The translations under genes were made by a program, and so were the position numbers. DNA of 64,000 bases. Origin: Tigriopus japonicus (lineage: Eukaryota; Arthropoda; Copepoda; Harpacticoida; Harpacticidae). Positions 11,118-22,329 of the stretch are shown here, piece by piece; positions within the stretch are counted from its first letter, which is position 1, and each line of letters begins with the position of its first letter. Under the pieces are notes generated by a model. The model saw nothing but the letters and a program-made list of their open reading frames with translations. It made no database searches and had not been told where the DNA came from. The DNA lies in the NCBI GenBank assembly GCA_010645155.1, contig CM021312.1:1123566-1187565 (forward strand). Reading direction: 5' to 3'.

Positions 11118-13747
11118 TTGTAAGATTCATAAAAGGCGTCTCCTATTCATGACAGCAAGCTTAATGGAGGGTGGAGCAAGTTTGAGAAATTATGAATTTG
11201 TTTAAGATCATTCGTGAATCAAGACGTGTCTCGCCCAATGACGACAAGATCCCGTTTCATTTTGGAGTTGCCTTCGACGTGCTCTTTTGTGCAGAGATTA
11301 ACGACCAACAAGTCAGTATCGTATAAGTCTGAAAGAAATAGCTATTCTGGTCCCCTGATTTGAAAGCCGTAGTTTCAAATCGCGCAGCCAAGCATTGTTA
11401 CTCGATGTGGGAAATTAGCCACGCTTTTTGTTTTGAGCACGACTGTACTGTGACTCTTGCTCGGACGAAAGGTGTAATGATGAAATCTGCCATTGCGTTT
11501 TTGCTTAACGTCTTGTACGAAGAGCATCTCACGACAACTTGAGTACCCGATGTTAGTGTGGGGTTTTGTGGCAATTTCCTGCCTCAAAGTGAGAAATTAA
11601 TGCCCACCTCCCCAACCAGTCAAAACTGAGCAATAAGAAAAGGTGATCATTGTCTACCGTTCTCAAACCCTTTTGCTTCAAAAGTGCAGTCTATAACACC
11701 TTTTCTTCTTATGCTGGGCAGTTGTTCGGAATGACTGGAAATCATTTTTACACATACTGTGAAAACTTAAAGTATTCTCTATAAAAAACTTCAATCGGCA
11801 AAAGTTTCAAACAAGAACTTTTGTAGTTCTAGAATTGTCGAAACTTGTAACTCATTGGTAGATCCAATTTCATATAAACATTAATTATATAAACTATTTT
11901 AATTCATTTACTCTCTTTACAGGGAATCCCATTCCTTGTAGCGGTATTAAAAAATCCGCCCCCCCCCTCCAAAAAAAAAATGTTTTACCTTTGTTCAGAT
12001 TCTGCACATCCAAATTATGGTTTGTCGGCAATTGCTCAGCATAGCTCGAAACAAACGATGGCACTCATTTGAACTCGAGAGAGGTCATGCCTTTCAAACA
12101 CGTCTCAGACCAAACCAACATAACCTCAAGTGTATGCTTGAACTTGTGAAATTAATTGGGCAATCCTTGAATGCCTACTTTGTGGTACATCAAGTTCATA
12201 TGTATCCATACATTTGTCCTTAAAGGCAAATACATTCGCCAGAACACCTTCCTTCCTTTTGTTTTGGTAGCCTTGACAAAATGACACGCTTGAGCCAAAA
12301 AATCGTGGTGGCCTTAAAGACTCCGAAAAAGGTTATTTTCATGGCGTTGCTCGTGTTTTCCTCCCCGGCTTGTGACTTTTTCTTGCTCCGTTATTAGATA
12401 TTCCTAATCTCGGGAACTATCTGAAAATCGTCTTCATGCATCTTGCGTGCATATACATGAACTCCTCTTCCCCATGCTAGTTTACCATCTCTCAGAGCAT
12501 TGTTTGCCTCAGTTATTTGCCTGATAAGAAAGTGCTCACGATTTAACATCAAAGACACACCAAACCAGCTCGCTTGGGCACTCTTTTACCTTCTATTTTG
12601 GTCTACCTAGAAAGAACCGTCGCCGAAAACTCCTTCGCAAACCCCCAGCTGAGGCTACCAATGAGGCTGCTATTTGAAATTATTCCATAAAGTTATGACG
12701 AGCAACGTGATTGAACTCTGAGCATTAGGGGCACGGTTCTCATCGTGTTATCAGTCAGTCTTGGGGTCTTTCTGTGATCGTTTTGGGTGGGCCTTGCCGT
12801 CTTTCAGTTCATGTAGATGCTTTATGGGAAGATCGTGGAACTGGGAGAAATTTGTTTGATCCGTCCCAAGAAATTGCATCAATACCCAGAATGAATCAAT
12901 TTTCACGGATTTTCTACCCAAAAGCTCAAATGTGCACAACGAAGACGACACTGAATATGAAGAAAGCAGTCTTGATATTTCTTAGACATTTCTGAGCCAA
13001 AGACTAAAAAGATGAAAATTGAAAAGCTTTTTGGCATGAATGAACGCTTTATTTACTCAAGTGGAATCGCATTGGCATCGAATGCGGTTCATAAAGTTCA
13101 AATGTAACTCGCTCTCGTTGAAAAACGTCAGGCCGGTAACTGATTGAAGCTCATTAACATCTTCAAGTGTGGCTTGATGCTCTATTTCAAAGTACTTTTT
13201 GAACGAGCGCACTGTTCTTACGTACATGCGTAATGGATGTGATGGTAAAGGACGTTTCTCCTGTTCATATGGCTAATTTATTCGCACTCAAAGAGCCGGG
13301 AGATTTTCCGTTGGCTCCTACGGTGTACATGTAAGTACGGATGAAGCTTCTTTTTTACACCGATCCGTCCGTATTTGTACGCTGGATATGCTATAACGCG
13401 ATGCGAGCAAAATGTCAAGATGGCGAAATTACACGTCTCCACAAATGTACAGATACGAAGGACGGCGATTGCACCAATTTCTTTGAATGGAAATTAGCTC
13501 TTGATTGTTTTGGGATTTTTTTTGTCTGCCTTTGTACCTGGTATTCCTCATTAAAGGGCTGGTTTGAACTGTTGCAATGGTATTCTTCGACACGGACTGA
13601 CTTTGTCGAGTTCTAGTCAAGCTATTAGAAGCAATTGAATGGAGGGAGCACGACGTACCTAATTAATGATTGATATTACACTTCGTTGACTTCAGTTTTG
13701 TACAAACTTTAAGCAAATTAGTATTTATATTTTGACGAAAGCATTTG

Positions 13748-14332
13748 TAACGCCAAGAAGCACTGACTGCAGTGGGAGGCTAACGGTGAGAATTTAGATT
13801 TCCAAGAGGATTAATTCAATTGCGTTTTTCTGCAATCGAGACCTGGCTTGTGTTCAGTAGACGGTGTATTTCAATTTTCAGCTCAATCGAATGGCGGAGA
13901 GAAAAACTGTGCCTTCTCAAACTTATGTACTGAAGAGAGCATAGAAGGAATAACTTTTGTGGTAAAACAATTGCCAGAAAAGGGCTAGTTCATTCCTTCT
14001 CGGTAGGATTTGCACTGAACTTTGAAAGAGCATAACTTCTGACTCGGACGTTCGATTGAGCTTAAAATTGAAATATGTCAACATATGCAAGGTCTCATTT
14101 GCAGAAGAACGTAATTGAATTTTTCTTACTGGAAATCATTATTCTCAGTGCCAGCCTCCCACTCCATGATTCCAGTGCTTCTTGATTGAGCTGAAAAAAT
14201 GAAATACTTATTTTTATCAACATAAACAAGGTCTCATTTGCAGAAGAACTAAATTAAACTGTTCCTACTGGAAATCATGATTCCTCTCGTTAGCCACCCA
14301 GTCCAGTGAAATTCAGAGGTTCTTGGTAACGC
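13748..14332. mobile_element. MITE-like element with inverted arms and a tandem duplicated right arm
   Basis: The left arm (about 13748-13845) is the imperfect reverse complement of a sequence found twice in a row at the right (about 14054-14183 and 14184-14324). Shared blocks include AAGGTCTCATTTGCAGAAGAAC, read in the right-hand copies, and AGTGGGAGGCT in the left arm, seen inverted at the right. The outer ends also match in inverted order (TAACGCCAAGAAGC against GGTTCTTGGTAACGC). No transposase frame is inside. This fits a non-autonomous inverted-repeat element that has duplicated one arm. The family is unknown. Confidence 0.6.
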
Positions 14333-15812
14333 TAAAGAAAATCAAGATTGTTTGCATGGCAAAATAGTTTGAGTGTACTAAAAATATTAGTGTTAATGAA
14401 GTCGGGCTACGGTTGTATGTTATAAGTTGATTTTCTTAGAACAAATTTATTTGTTTGTTTGTTTATTACTACGATTTTTAATGTTTTCTCGAACGATCTC
14501 GAACGAAATTATCGAACGATTCAAGTAAAAAAAATATTTCCGACTCGAAATATGCGCATTATAAGAGCCCTAGGAGTGAACTCGATGCGCCATATTGGAG
14601 ATGAATTAGATAGATGGATAGATAGACCTTTCTTTGTTTTGAGCTTCGCTCCTAGAGAAGAAGATGAAAAGAACCGCTCAAAAAGGACGGGAAAATGTTG
14701 GCTCAAATCGGAAGAAACTTTGTATTCCCGCCAGGGTCAATTAGAGCCGATCTAATTGGAGGGTAGGGGCTTGATCGGTGATGCTTATTGTCAGGACAAA
14801 CACGCTGATAAACCGTCATCAATTTGAAATTGAAAGAAAGTTTGCTTCTAACCTATCATTAGGGAACAAATTAGCTTACTCCAGACCATAATGAGAAGCT
14901 GCCGTTGATGGACGAGATCCTACAAGGCACAATGTCCTTCAAATGTGGTGGCATCATCGTATCATATTCAAGGTACGGGCAATTTTGCATTCGTGAACAA
15001 GTTTTCTCTAGGGGTTTGTTCATCTTTGTCTTTGACACCTGTCTATCATTTACTTGTGAATGGGCGTTCACAACCAAAGAGACGACCTTCTGGTCTTGTA
15101 AGTTTGTGTGAGACAAAGCGGGTTTGTGCCAAAAGAAAGGACGACAACACGGTTTTGGGGCTAGTTGATGGTGCTCATATATTATTTATCAACAGGTTGT
15201 GGGATGTTTGTGGTTCATCCCCTTGTAATTCAAGTCATTCGCTTGAACCAATTTAATTCCAAACTTTCATGTTCATAAAGTTTCAGAAAATGAAGTTGCA
15301 TGTTAGCGACAACAACCGCGAGGATTGAGAGTCTTAATTTGAAGTTGTGAAAACAAACCTAAGTTGATGAATCAAACGGGCCAAATGGACCTTTCCTTTA
15401 TTCAAAAGTTCACCGACATTGGTTTGTTTTCACGACTACAAATTGGGCCCCTCAATCCTTGCGCTTATTGCTTATTTAATAGTTGACGTGCACATTCTGT
15501 TTCGAAAAAGCGCGCAACAAAAACATTAGAAACAGAAACGTGTATGATCCATCAATGGGATATTCACTTACAACCAGACTGGCTCAATAGCACTATTTTG
15601 GCTCAAAATATCTGATAATTGATGAGGCATAACAGTACACGACTGCGCGTTTATCCAAGACATATCGCTCAGTTCTTGTACTAAAGTGTTGTTTACCAAC
15701 GAAATCAACGCCATAGGTTCGACTTTTTTGACAAAGGAAAATTTAATCAGGCTTCTCCAAAGCCGTACTTCCGTTCACCATGACATCTTGGTTGTGTCAG
15801 CGTTGCTTAAAG

Positions 15813-15999
15813 CAGGGGTGTGCAAACCCTGGCCCGCGAGAGGATCTGTCATTTTCAATAGATTGTGGCCCGCAGCATGATTTTGGCATAGCCCGTGAAT
15901 TTCAAACTAAAAAATATTTTCCGTTTTGGATGGTGTGGCCCGCTAGTGCCAACGGTCCGGCCAATTTGAACCACTTCTAAGTAAGTTTGCACACCCCTG
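15813..15999. mobile_element. hAT-like miniature element
   Basis: The element starts CAGGGGTGTGCAAAC and ends GTTTGCACACCCCTG, a perfect 15-bp terminal inverted repeat. Subterminal GGCCCGC motifs near both ends are typical of hAT-type non-autonomous elements. The 11-bp sequence AGCGTTGCTTA occurs directly repeated on the two sides (15799-15809 and 16005-16015), a few bases outside the repeats. The usual hAT target duplication is 8 bp directly abutting the CAG ends, so the exact boundary is uncertain. The length is 187 bp with no coding capacity. Confidence 0.75.
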
Positions 16000-16217
16000 T
16001 TTTAAGCGTTGCTTATCAATGTCAATCGCAAATTTGCCAGAAATTCTGTTGGATTCGAACCAAAATGTGTTGAGCGATCTCTTTCGCTTCTTGAAAAGTA
16101 TTTCAGTTGAATATCGGATTGGTCCGGCACTGAATGTAAAGTAAAACATCCTTGTCCTGGCCATGAAGAGAGTTGACAAAATATGTCCTATGCACGGTTA
16201 GAGTTCTGGGTACATAC

Positions 16218-16378
16218 CTATTTCTACTGATGAAAGAATCGATGCTCGGCCGTGTGGCCTTTGCCTGAATTGGAACACAGCTTTGAAGAAGACACCCAAG
16301 GCTCAATGCCATTGCCACCATTCCAAGTTTAGTCTTTGATTTTTTCTTTGTCTTTGCAACAATGCGTTGGGGCAACAT
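16218..16378 (-). CDS. Candidate signal-peptide first exon of the fibrinogen-domain protein
   Basis: A minus-strand ATG at 16378 opens 53 codons plus two bases, ending at a consensus donor (AG|GTATGT). The frame contains a basic stretch followed by a hydrophobic core, MVAMALSLGCLLQSCVPIQA, like a signal peptide with a long basic n-region. Translation may instead begin at the internal methionine of that core. The donor is phase 2, exactly the phase needed at 5176, where exon 2 begins with the third base of a codon; the junction codon becomes AGG (Arg). No better phase-2 signal exon was found nearer to exon 2. The link is inference and implies an 11-kb intron. Confidence 0.5.
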
Positions 16379-18500
16379 TGCTCACAATTGTCCTTGCCAA
16401 AAGATTTTAGATTCTTCCGTGCCTTGGACCACTTGGAATTTGCATTTGTCCCCCTATGCACGAGATCTTGGTTGGTCTAGTGGTATTTCATTACTGATTC
16501 ACAGGCCCCCCAAAAACACGAGATCATCTCCGGCCAAAATACGAAAGGAAGCCTCCGCCTTGCCTCCAACATGTGTTTTCTCACAGTTGAAAAAAAAGCT
16601 CAGCAGAGGTAGCTTTAACATTATGCCGATGCATGTTGGTTGGGGGTTATTCCACCTCGTCGTCTTTTAAAACCTTCGTGTCTGTATTCTCATGTTTGGC
16701 GCGAAGAATCCCAAATCTTCAAATTCCTGCCTGAGGAATGAATCTCATTGGGAAGCCGACGAGCGCAAGCCCCATTGAATCAGATGAATCAGGCGTCAGA
16801 GTCGGGAGGAACAAGATTTCTATGACAAGGACGGGAAATCACAAAAGAGTGCTTCTTTTCAGTCTCATTTGAACTGTCTGAATGGAATTTGATTTCAGTC
16901 TAATTTGATTAATTCCATTCAAAGGTCGAAGAACAATGTAATCTATGAGAGGTTATCTGATCTCGTTTTAATTTATGGAAACGCAACGACGTTTATTCAG
17001 GCTATTTGGACGAATACGTGGGAAAATGGTTTTTGTTGGTTTGGGTTTTCGGCTTGTTCTAGCAATTGTCAATTCTCAAAGAACTTCTAAGTTTCTGCTA
17101 TTGTCGAGTTTTACAGGAGCGGTAGGTAGATCGTTTGATTCACTCAATGACACAATCGCAATTTGTTTATTTGAAACCGGTGTTCAATAGCGAACGTAAA
17201 AATGAGACCGGAAGCTTTTTATGGGGCTTGAGGAATCGATACTGCGAGTTTTGAATGTAAAATTGTCTAAATTGCACAATTTCAAACACACTTGCTGCAA
17301 TTTCCATGCAACTTCTTATTGAGATTCAACTTCAACTTCCTGCGTTTAAATTCTTGAAGAAAATTCGCCTAAAAAGAAACTTCTTCCGAGTTGGAAAAGA
17401 AATTTATTTTTTCATGAAAAACACGCGCACATAAACCTAAGAGAGATGGTTAATGTGACCCAACTCTCCACCCGGTCAACTCAAATAAGCATTTTCGGAG
17501 TTCTTTGTCACCTTCAGAGAATTCCTTTGGAATGACAGTACTCACGAAAGAGAATCTCTAAAGTGTTTTCGTGTTCGAATCCAAAAGGTCCTTTTGGACG
17601 GGAAAATTGCGATGACATTTTCTTCACCGCTCTGATCTCGTCTCTTTTCAACCTCGCCCTTTGAGTTGATTTAGGTTTCACATCTCCTCCGTGCCTAAAT
17701 TGTTTCCTCAACATTGCCCCGCTTTCCCTCTCATCTTTTCTTTTCATAAGAGTGAAATGGTTGTTTCAAAACTTGTATACTTGTTCAGGTACTTCAGTCT
17801 TTAAAAAGTTGATTCAAAAACAAAATACTTTAAAATACTTTTTGTTCCTGATCAATTTCTTGGGTAGAACTGGATAGAAACCACAGACCCAGTTCCAGAC
17901 TACTCAGTTCTATCTAAGCGGACAGACCAGGAAATAGCAGTTTGATTCGCAACCTTGCAGTTAACATGACACGTTAGACCGCACGGCAGTTCTAACTAGA
18001 GGGCTAAAACCCGCTAGTTCTAACGTTCTCAATGTTCACATATTTGTATTTAGAATACATGTTATCTCATTTTACATGTTTTGAAACACTTTGAAGCAAT
18101 CAAACATATATAAGTTATGTTATTCAAAGAAAAAGCGGAAGTTGCCAATTAAAAAAACCAAGGTCTTGATTACTCAAATTGCACCAAATTAGCGAACCTC
18201 GTTACTACTAAACCGAGTGTGAACGAATGAACGTGTTGCAGCATATTTGAATTCACATTTGGCTCCGATCTTTCATTTAGTTACGTATTTCAATATTTTT
18301 CCTGAACAAGACATAACATCCTACGTTATGTGAAATTTTGTTTTGCACATTCCTTCTTATTCCCAAGAGAAGGCGTTAGGTAGATATAAAGCTTTTCCTA
18401 CTGGAATTTGAAATAATTGTAAACTGAGAATATGTTAAGGTAAGTAAAAAAATAATGATCGAAAAAAGTCTCAACGAAAGTTTCAAAAAGAAATCTACGA
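16379..18500. other. Upstream region of the fibrinogen-domain gene, no gene recognised
   Basis: About 2.1 kb with only short frames lacking domain or codon structure. The part next to 16379 would be 5' UTR and promoter of the fibrinogen-domain gene if its first exon is right. Nothing else was identified before the palindromic element at 18501. Confidence 0.35.
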
Positions 18501-19079
18501 GGGGTATCCAGAGTAGAGGTAAACTGGGCCTATAACTCGTCAGCAAGTGCGATTTTTGGATGCTTGATAAAGAATTGAAATCAAGATTTATCTCTTATGA
18601 GCAGATGTTATTTTACATGATTTGTTGTAAGGCAATCATGTTCGAACTTAAGATTTAATTAGACAAGGTATGTTGGGCGACCCCTGTAAACATAGAAAAT
18701 AAGCCTCAAAAGCGAGCAACAAGTCAAAAATCAAGTACACTGTAAAGCCAAGACGTTTCACATCAAAAGTTACCAATTTTTTACCTCAAATATTCATCAA
18801 ATATTTGTATGGGTGGTTGAACAACGTCTTAACTTTCCAGCATAATGCATTTTAATGTGTTTCTTGCTCTTGACAACGATGTTCAAAAACGTGCAGGGGT
18901 CGCACAACATACCTTTTCTAAATAAATCATCACTATGAACTGGATAACCTGACAACAAATCATGTGTAATATCATCTCCTCAAAACAAATATATCTTGAT
19001 TTTGATTTTTCATCAAGCATCTAAAAATCGCACTTGTTAACGAGTTACAGGCCCAGTCTACCTCTAGTTTGGATACCCC
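18501..19079. mobile_element. Long palindromic MITE (foldback) element
   Basis: The element opens GGGGTATCCA and closes GGATACCCC. Arms of about 130 bp (18501-18635 and 18950-19079) are imperfect reverse complements, sharing blocks such as AAGTGCGATTTTT, GATGCTTGAT and ACTGGGCCT. A second inverted pair lies inside (18664-18687 and 18893-18917, with GGTATGTTG and CAACATACC). Nearly the whole 580 bp could therefore fold into one hairpin. Flanks show ACG on both sides, a possible 3-bp target duplication. There is no coding frame. Confidence 0.75.
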
Positions 19080-19806
19080 ACGTATTGAAGTGCTCGGTGA
19101 AAGAATTTGCTTAGCTTAACTAAGCTTTTTGACAAACAAGATAGGTTAGAAATTTGCTATTAATATAATAACAATTATAATATGTAATCATGAAAAAGCT
19201 TGAACACTCCAAAAATCCTGGAAGCCAATAGCTGAAGTTTGTGCTTCCGCGAACTTAAACTTTTTTGTAAGCTTTTTTGTAAGATAATTCAATGTCGATG
19301 TCCTAACCAAAAGTCACCAAAGCTATCTTTACACTCTAGAAATTCATGAGCACGACCAACTTTTTTGTTGAACACGAAATTCAAAATGAATAATTGCCCA
19401 GCTTAACCAAGTTATTCACTTCCTTTAACATGTGCCTTTTTTCATTTGCAATCATATGCAAGTAGACGTAGTCTGTTTGTGTTCTGATGTTTAGCCTGCC
19501 TCCGCCATTGTTTGTTTTTGTTCTGGTTTTAAGCTCGACCGAAGATGAATACTCTAATTGAGGAAAATTGCTCCAACGTTCATACCTTCTTGCCAGGTTA
19601 GTTTGGCAAATGCAAATGGGAAACAAGATGAAAATTCATTGCTGTCCATCTTACTTAAAATTTCCCGTGCCTGAAACTAACCCAACGACTTGAGTGGCTT
19701 GAAGAAATATCAACGAGAAGTATACATTCGAGGGACGAAAAAGTGTCTAATGAAGAGCACAAAGGGACCATGGAAATTTCCAACATCCAACATAATTGAG
19801 CACACA
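19080..19806. other. Spacer downstream of the oxidoreductase gene
   Basis: This 0.7-kb stretch lies 3' of the minus-strand oxidoreductase and should contain its 3' UTR. Only short unsupported frames are present. No repeat or RNA gene was recognised. Confidence 0.35.
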
Positions 19807-21318
19807 TTAGTTCCACTTCAGAGGGATGGGATTGCCTGATTTGGCTGATTCCTCGCACGCCGTCGCAATCTTGGAGACCGCCAATGTCATTTGACTGGAC
19901 ACCGGGTTCTCTTGAGATCCTTGAGCCACCTTTATGAATTGCTCCAACTCTAATTGGTAGCCATCCAAAAAGCGAGATGGAAACGAATGATAAATAGGAG
20001 ATCTGCGACGGAGAAAGAGAGGAGGAAGAAAAATAATGATATGAATGGAAAATAAAAGAGAATTACCGTGACACTCCCGAGTTTCCCGAGAAAAAACTTT
20101 GGGTTGGGTGATCATTTTGAACACTTAGCATTCCCTTGGGACCGAAAACCTCGAGTCTCTGATCATAGCCATACGAGGCAAAACGACAGAGGTCAATGAC
20201 AGCCAAGGTTCCTGTGAGTGTTTGGGAAACGATGAAGGAAATATGTGTTGGAAATCTGATCAAAATCATCATTACCGCTCGCAAATTTCATTGTTATTAC
20301 GACATTGTCAAAGTCGTTGATGCTCCTAATTTCTGGCATCATGGCATTAGCGATTGAATGAACCTCGATGGGATACTCTCCTAAGATCCAAGTCACCAGA
20401 TCAATATCATGCACAGCACAGTCATGAAATATTCCTCCCGATGTCTTCAAATATTCCAAAGTGGGCAAAGGAGAATCACGACTTGTGGTTTTAATGAGTT
20501 GAACATGTCCGACTTCCCCTGAAATTCAAATCGGTACTCTTGGTATCCGAATTCACTAAACCTCTCAAAGTTGCACAAACCCGTTCTTGTTCGATCATAA
20601 ACTTCTTTGAACGAAGGATCGAAGCGTCGATTAAAAGCGCAAAAAAGTGGCTTTCCAACTTTTTGAGCTGTTTCATAGCATCGTTGAGTGCCCGCTTGGT
20701 TTTCAGAGATGGGCTTCTCGCAGAAAACTGCCTTGCTTCCCATGAGACTCTGAAGGACCAAATCTTCATGAGTGAAAGTTGGCGTGGCAATGAGTGTCGC
20801 ATCAACGTCGGAGCTCTCGAAAATCGCTTTCGCATCCTTCATGAAAATGGAATAGAATTATTAGTCCGAAAGAAAAAGAAAAAAAAAGTGACGTTGATAT
20901 TCTTTGATCTTGAACCTGTGGCTCGATGAATTGAACCTTCTCCAATCCCCATTTGGCGCGGAATGTATCCCATTTAGTCTTATCAGCTTCCACTATGTAT
21001 TTCAGATCAAGTTGTGGATTTGCCACGATATTGGCCAGATGGATTGATCCAGCTCGACCCAATCCAAACAAGGCTAATCTTAGGGGCTTGGGAGGTATCT
21101 CGACCTGACTCAGACCCTTCAAAAATCTACGTGCATGAATTGAGATTAAGGTACGTGAGTTGTCGTGCAAGGGATTGTTCTTTAAATTGACGTTGTTGCA
21201 AGGAACATTACTAGGACATAATTCAAGCTTACTGTGTGTATCTGAAGTCCGTCGAATGGTGTTGGCGCGTGCGAATGCCAACAAAAGGCGATTCGTCTTG
21301 AAACTTTAAAGTTGCCAT
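19807..21318 (-). CDS. Gfo/Idh/MocA oxidoreductase, inositol 2-dehydrogenase-like
   Basis: Six minus-strand exons join in phase: 21318-21233, 21126-20916, 20836-20581, 20518-20276, 20211-20067 and 20002-19807 (stop TAA), giving 378 residues. The N-terminal Rossmann motif GLGRAG (residues 50-55) binds NAD(P). EKP (139-141) supplies the catalytic lysine K140. GGIFHDCAVHDIDL supplies D217 and H221, with the same D-x3-H spacing as bacterial inositol dehydrogenase (K97, D172, H176 in Bacillus subtilis IolG). The family oxidises inositols or related sugars using NAD, probably in the cytosol. The start ATG at 21318 is the only one joining exon 2 in phase. The 62-base intron before 20518 has to be removed; reading through it gives a false C-terminus. 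The substrate in this animal is unknown. Confidence 0.9.
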
Positions 21319-22164
21319 GAAGACGGGAAGAGGTATTAGTTTTGACGCTTCCTCGGATGGAAACTAAAACTTGTCACTCTGAAATTGTTTTGACTGCATG
21401 AAAATCAAGCAGATGAACCGGTTTTATGGGATCTAATACACAACGGAATTGAAAACACATGTCAGCATTAGCCACTTGTTTTTTTTATTACTTTTTACCC
21501 AGATTCAACATTAAGTTATGCTTACTGTACTATGGCTTAATATGGAATTCTCAAATGTCTTTTGAGTGTTTCATTAAGCCTATCAGAATTGTTATGGGAG
21601 CTTCTAAATATTTCGAAGGTGGGATTGAAGAACCATGCCCGTTGCCCAAGAGTTCAGTTCTGATCACAAAACGACAGGGTGGGGTCATCTTAACTTGGGT
21701 GTGGATTATTGTAAAGTAAATCGGCCACGTGATTTCCGAAAGAACCATGACTTATGGAAAGGTTGTACTGAGTGGGCCGCTCTGCGAATGTGTTGCTTGT
21801 TTCGAAATGATGTAATGTGTATTTAGCGGAAATGGACAAATCGAGGAGAAGAAAAAAGAAAGACTTTGTTTGAAACAAAGACATCAATTGTCAAGGCAGT
21901 GACATGGCGCATAAGCTTCCGGAAACGGTTAAAGCACCTTTGACCACCATTCATTTATTTGTACGACGAAAACTTTGCTCGTTGGTTATCTCCTAAAAAA
22001 ACAAGGAGGAAGATTGGCGATTACTCACTAGCATACTAATTCTAGTTTTTGGAATGACATATTCTGCACAGTTGTTTCTTTTAAGACCCAGAAGTTATTA
22101 ATTTAGTTTTCGTTTTCAGGGAGTACCAAACTAGCGAAGTAGTTTATTTTGCCAAAGTAGCACG

Positions 22165-22329
22165 ATGCCGTCTGATGATCTTGTAATCTACAACACTTTC
22201 GAGCTCACCGAAAAGCTTCCGCCCATTGGGAGAGTCATTCTTATTGACCACTGCACTAAAACGACTAAAACTGGCTTGACCAGTCCGACGAGCACGCTTT
22301 ATACAACAAAGTGGCTATTTTACGGATGA
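22165..22329 (+). CDS. Small hypothetical frame, 54 residues
   Basis: An ATG at 22165 starts a 54-codon frame beginning MPSDDLVIYNTFELTEKLPP and ending at TGA. The residue composition is more protein-like than most short frames nearby, but no family is recognised. It could be an isolated exon, a decayed gene fragment or chance. There is no splice-site or neighbour support. Confidence 0.12.
   Translation: MPSDDLVIYNTFELTEKLPPIGRVILIDHCTKTTKTGLTSPTSTLYTTKWLFYG

Larger units (their letters stand above)
5177..16217 (-). other. Putative 11-kb first intron of the fibrinogen-domain gene
   Basis: No convincing coding exon was found in these 11 kb apart from a small signal-peptide-like frame at 10848-11117. 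The stretch is AT-rich and single-copy in appearance, with two transposon-like elements listed separately at 13748-14332 and 15813-15999. If the exon at 16218-16378 is correctly linked, all of this is intron 1 and a natural place for enhancers. Homopolymer-rich sequence lies near 9100-9140 and 11960-11980. Confidence 0.45.

Noticed and set aside
17514..17747. 77-codon charged minus-strand frame
   Set aside because: No domain, no splice sites in phase with neighbouring exons, and composition typical of random AT-rich sequence.
20447..20580. Read-through C-terminus of the oxidoreductase exon
   Set aside because: Removing the 62-base intron (20519-20580) restores the conserved TTSRDSPLPTLEYLKTSGG sequence, so the read-through peptide is an artefact.
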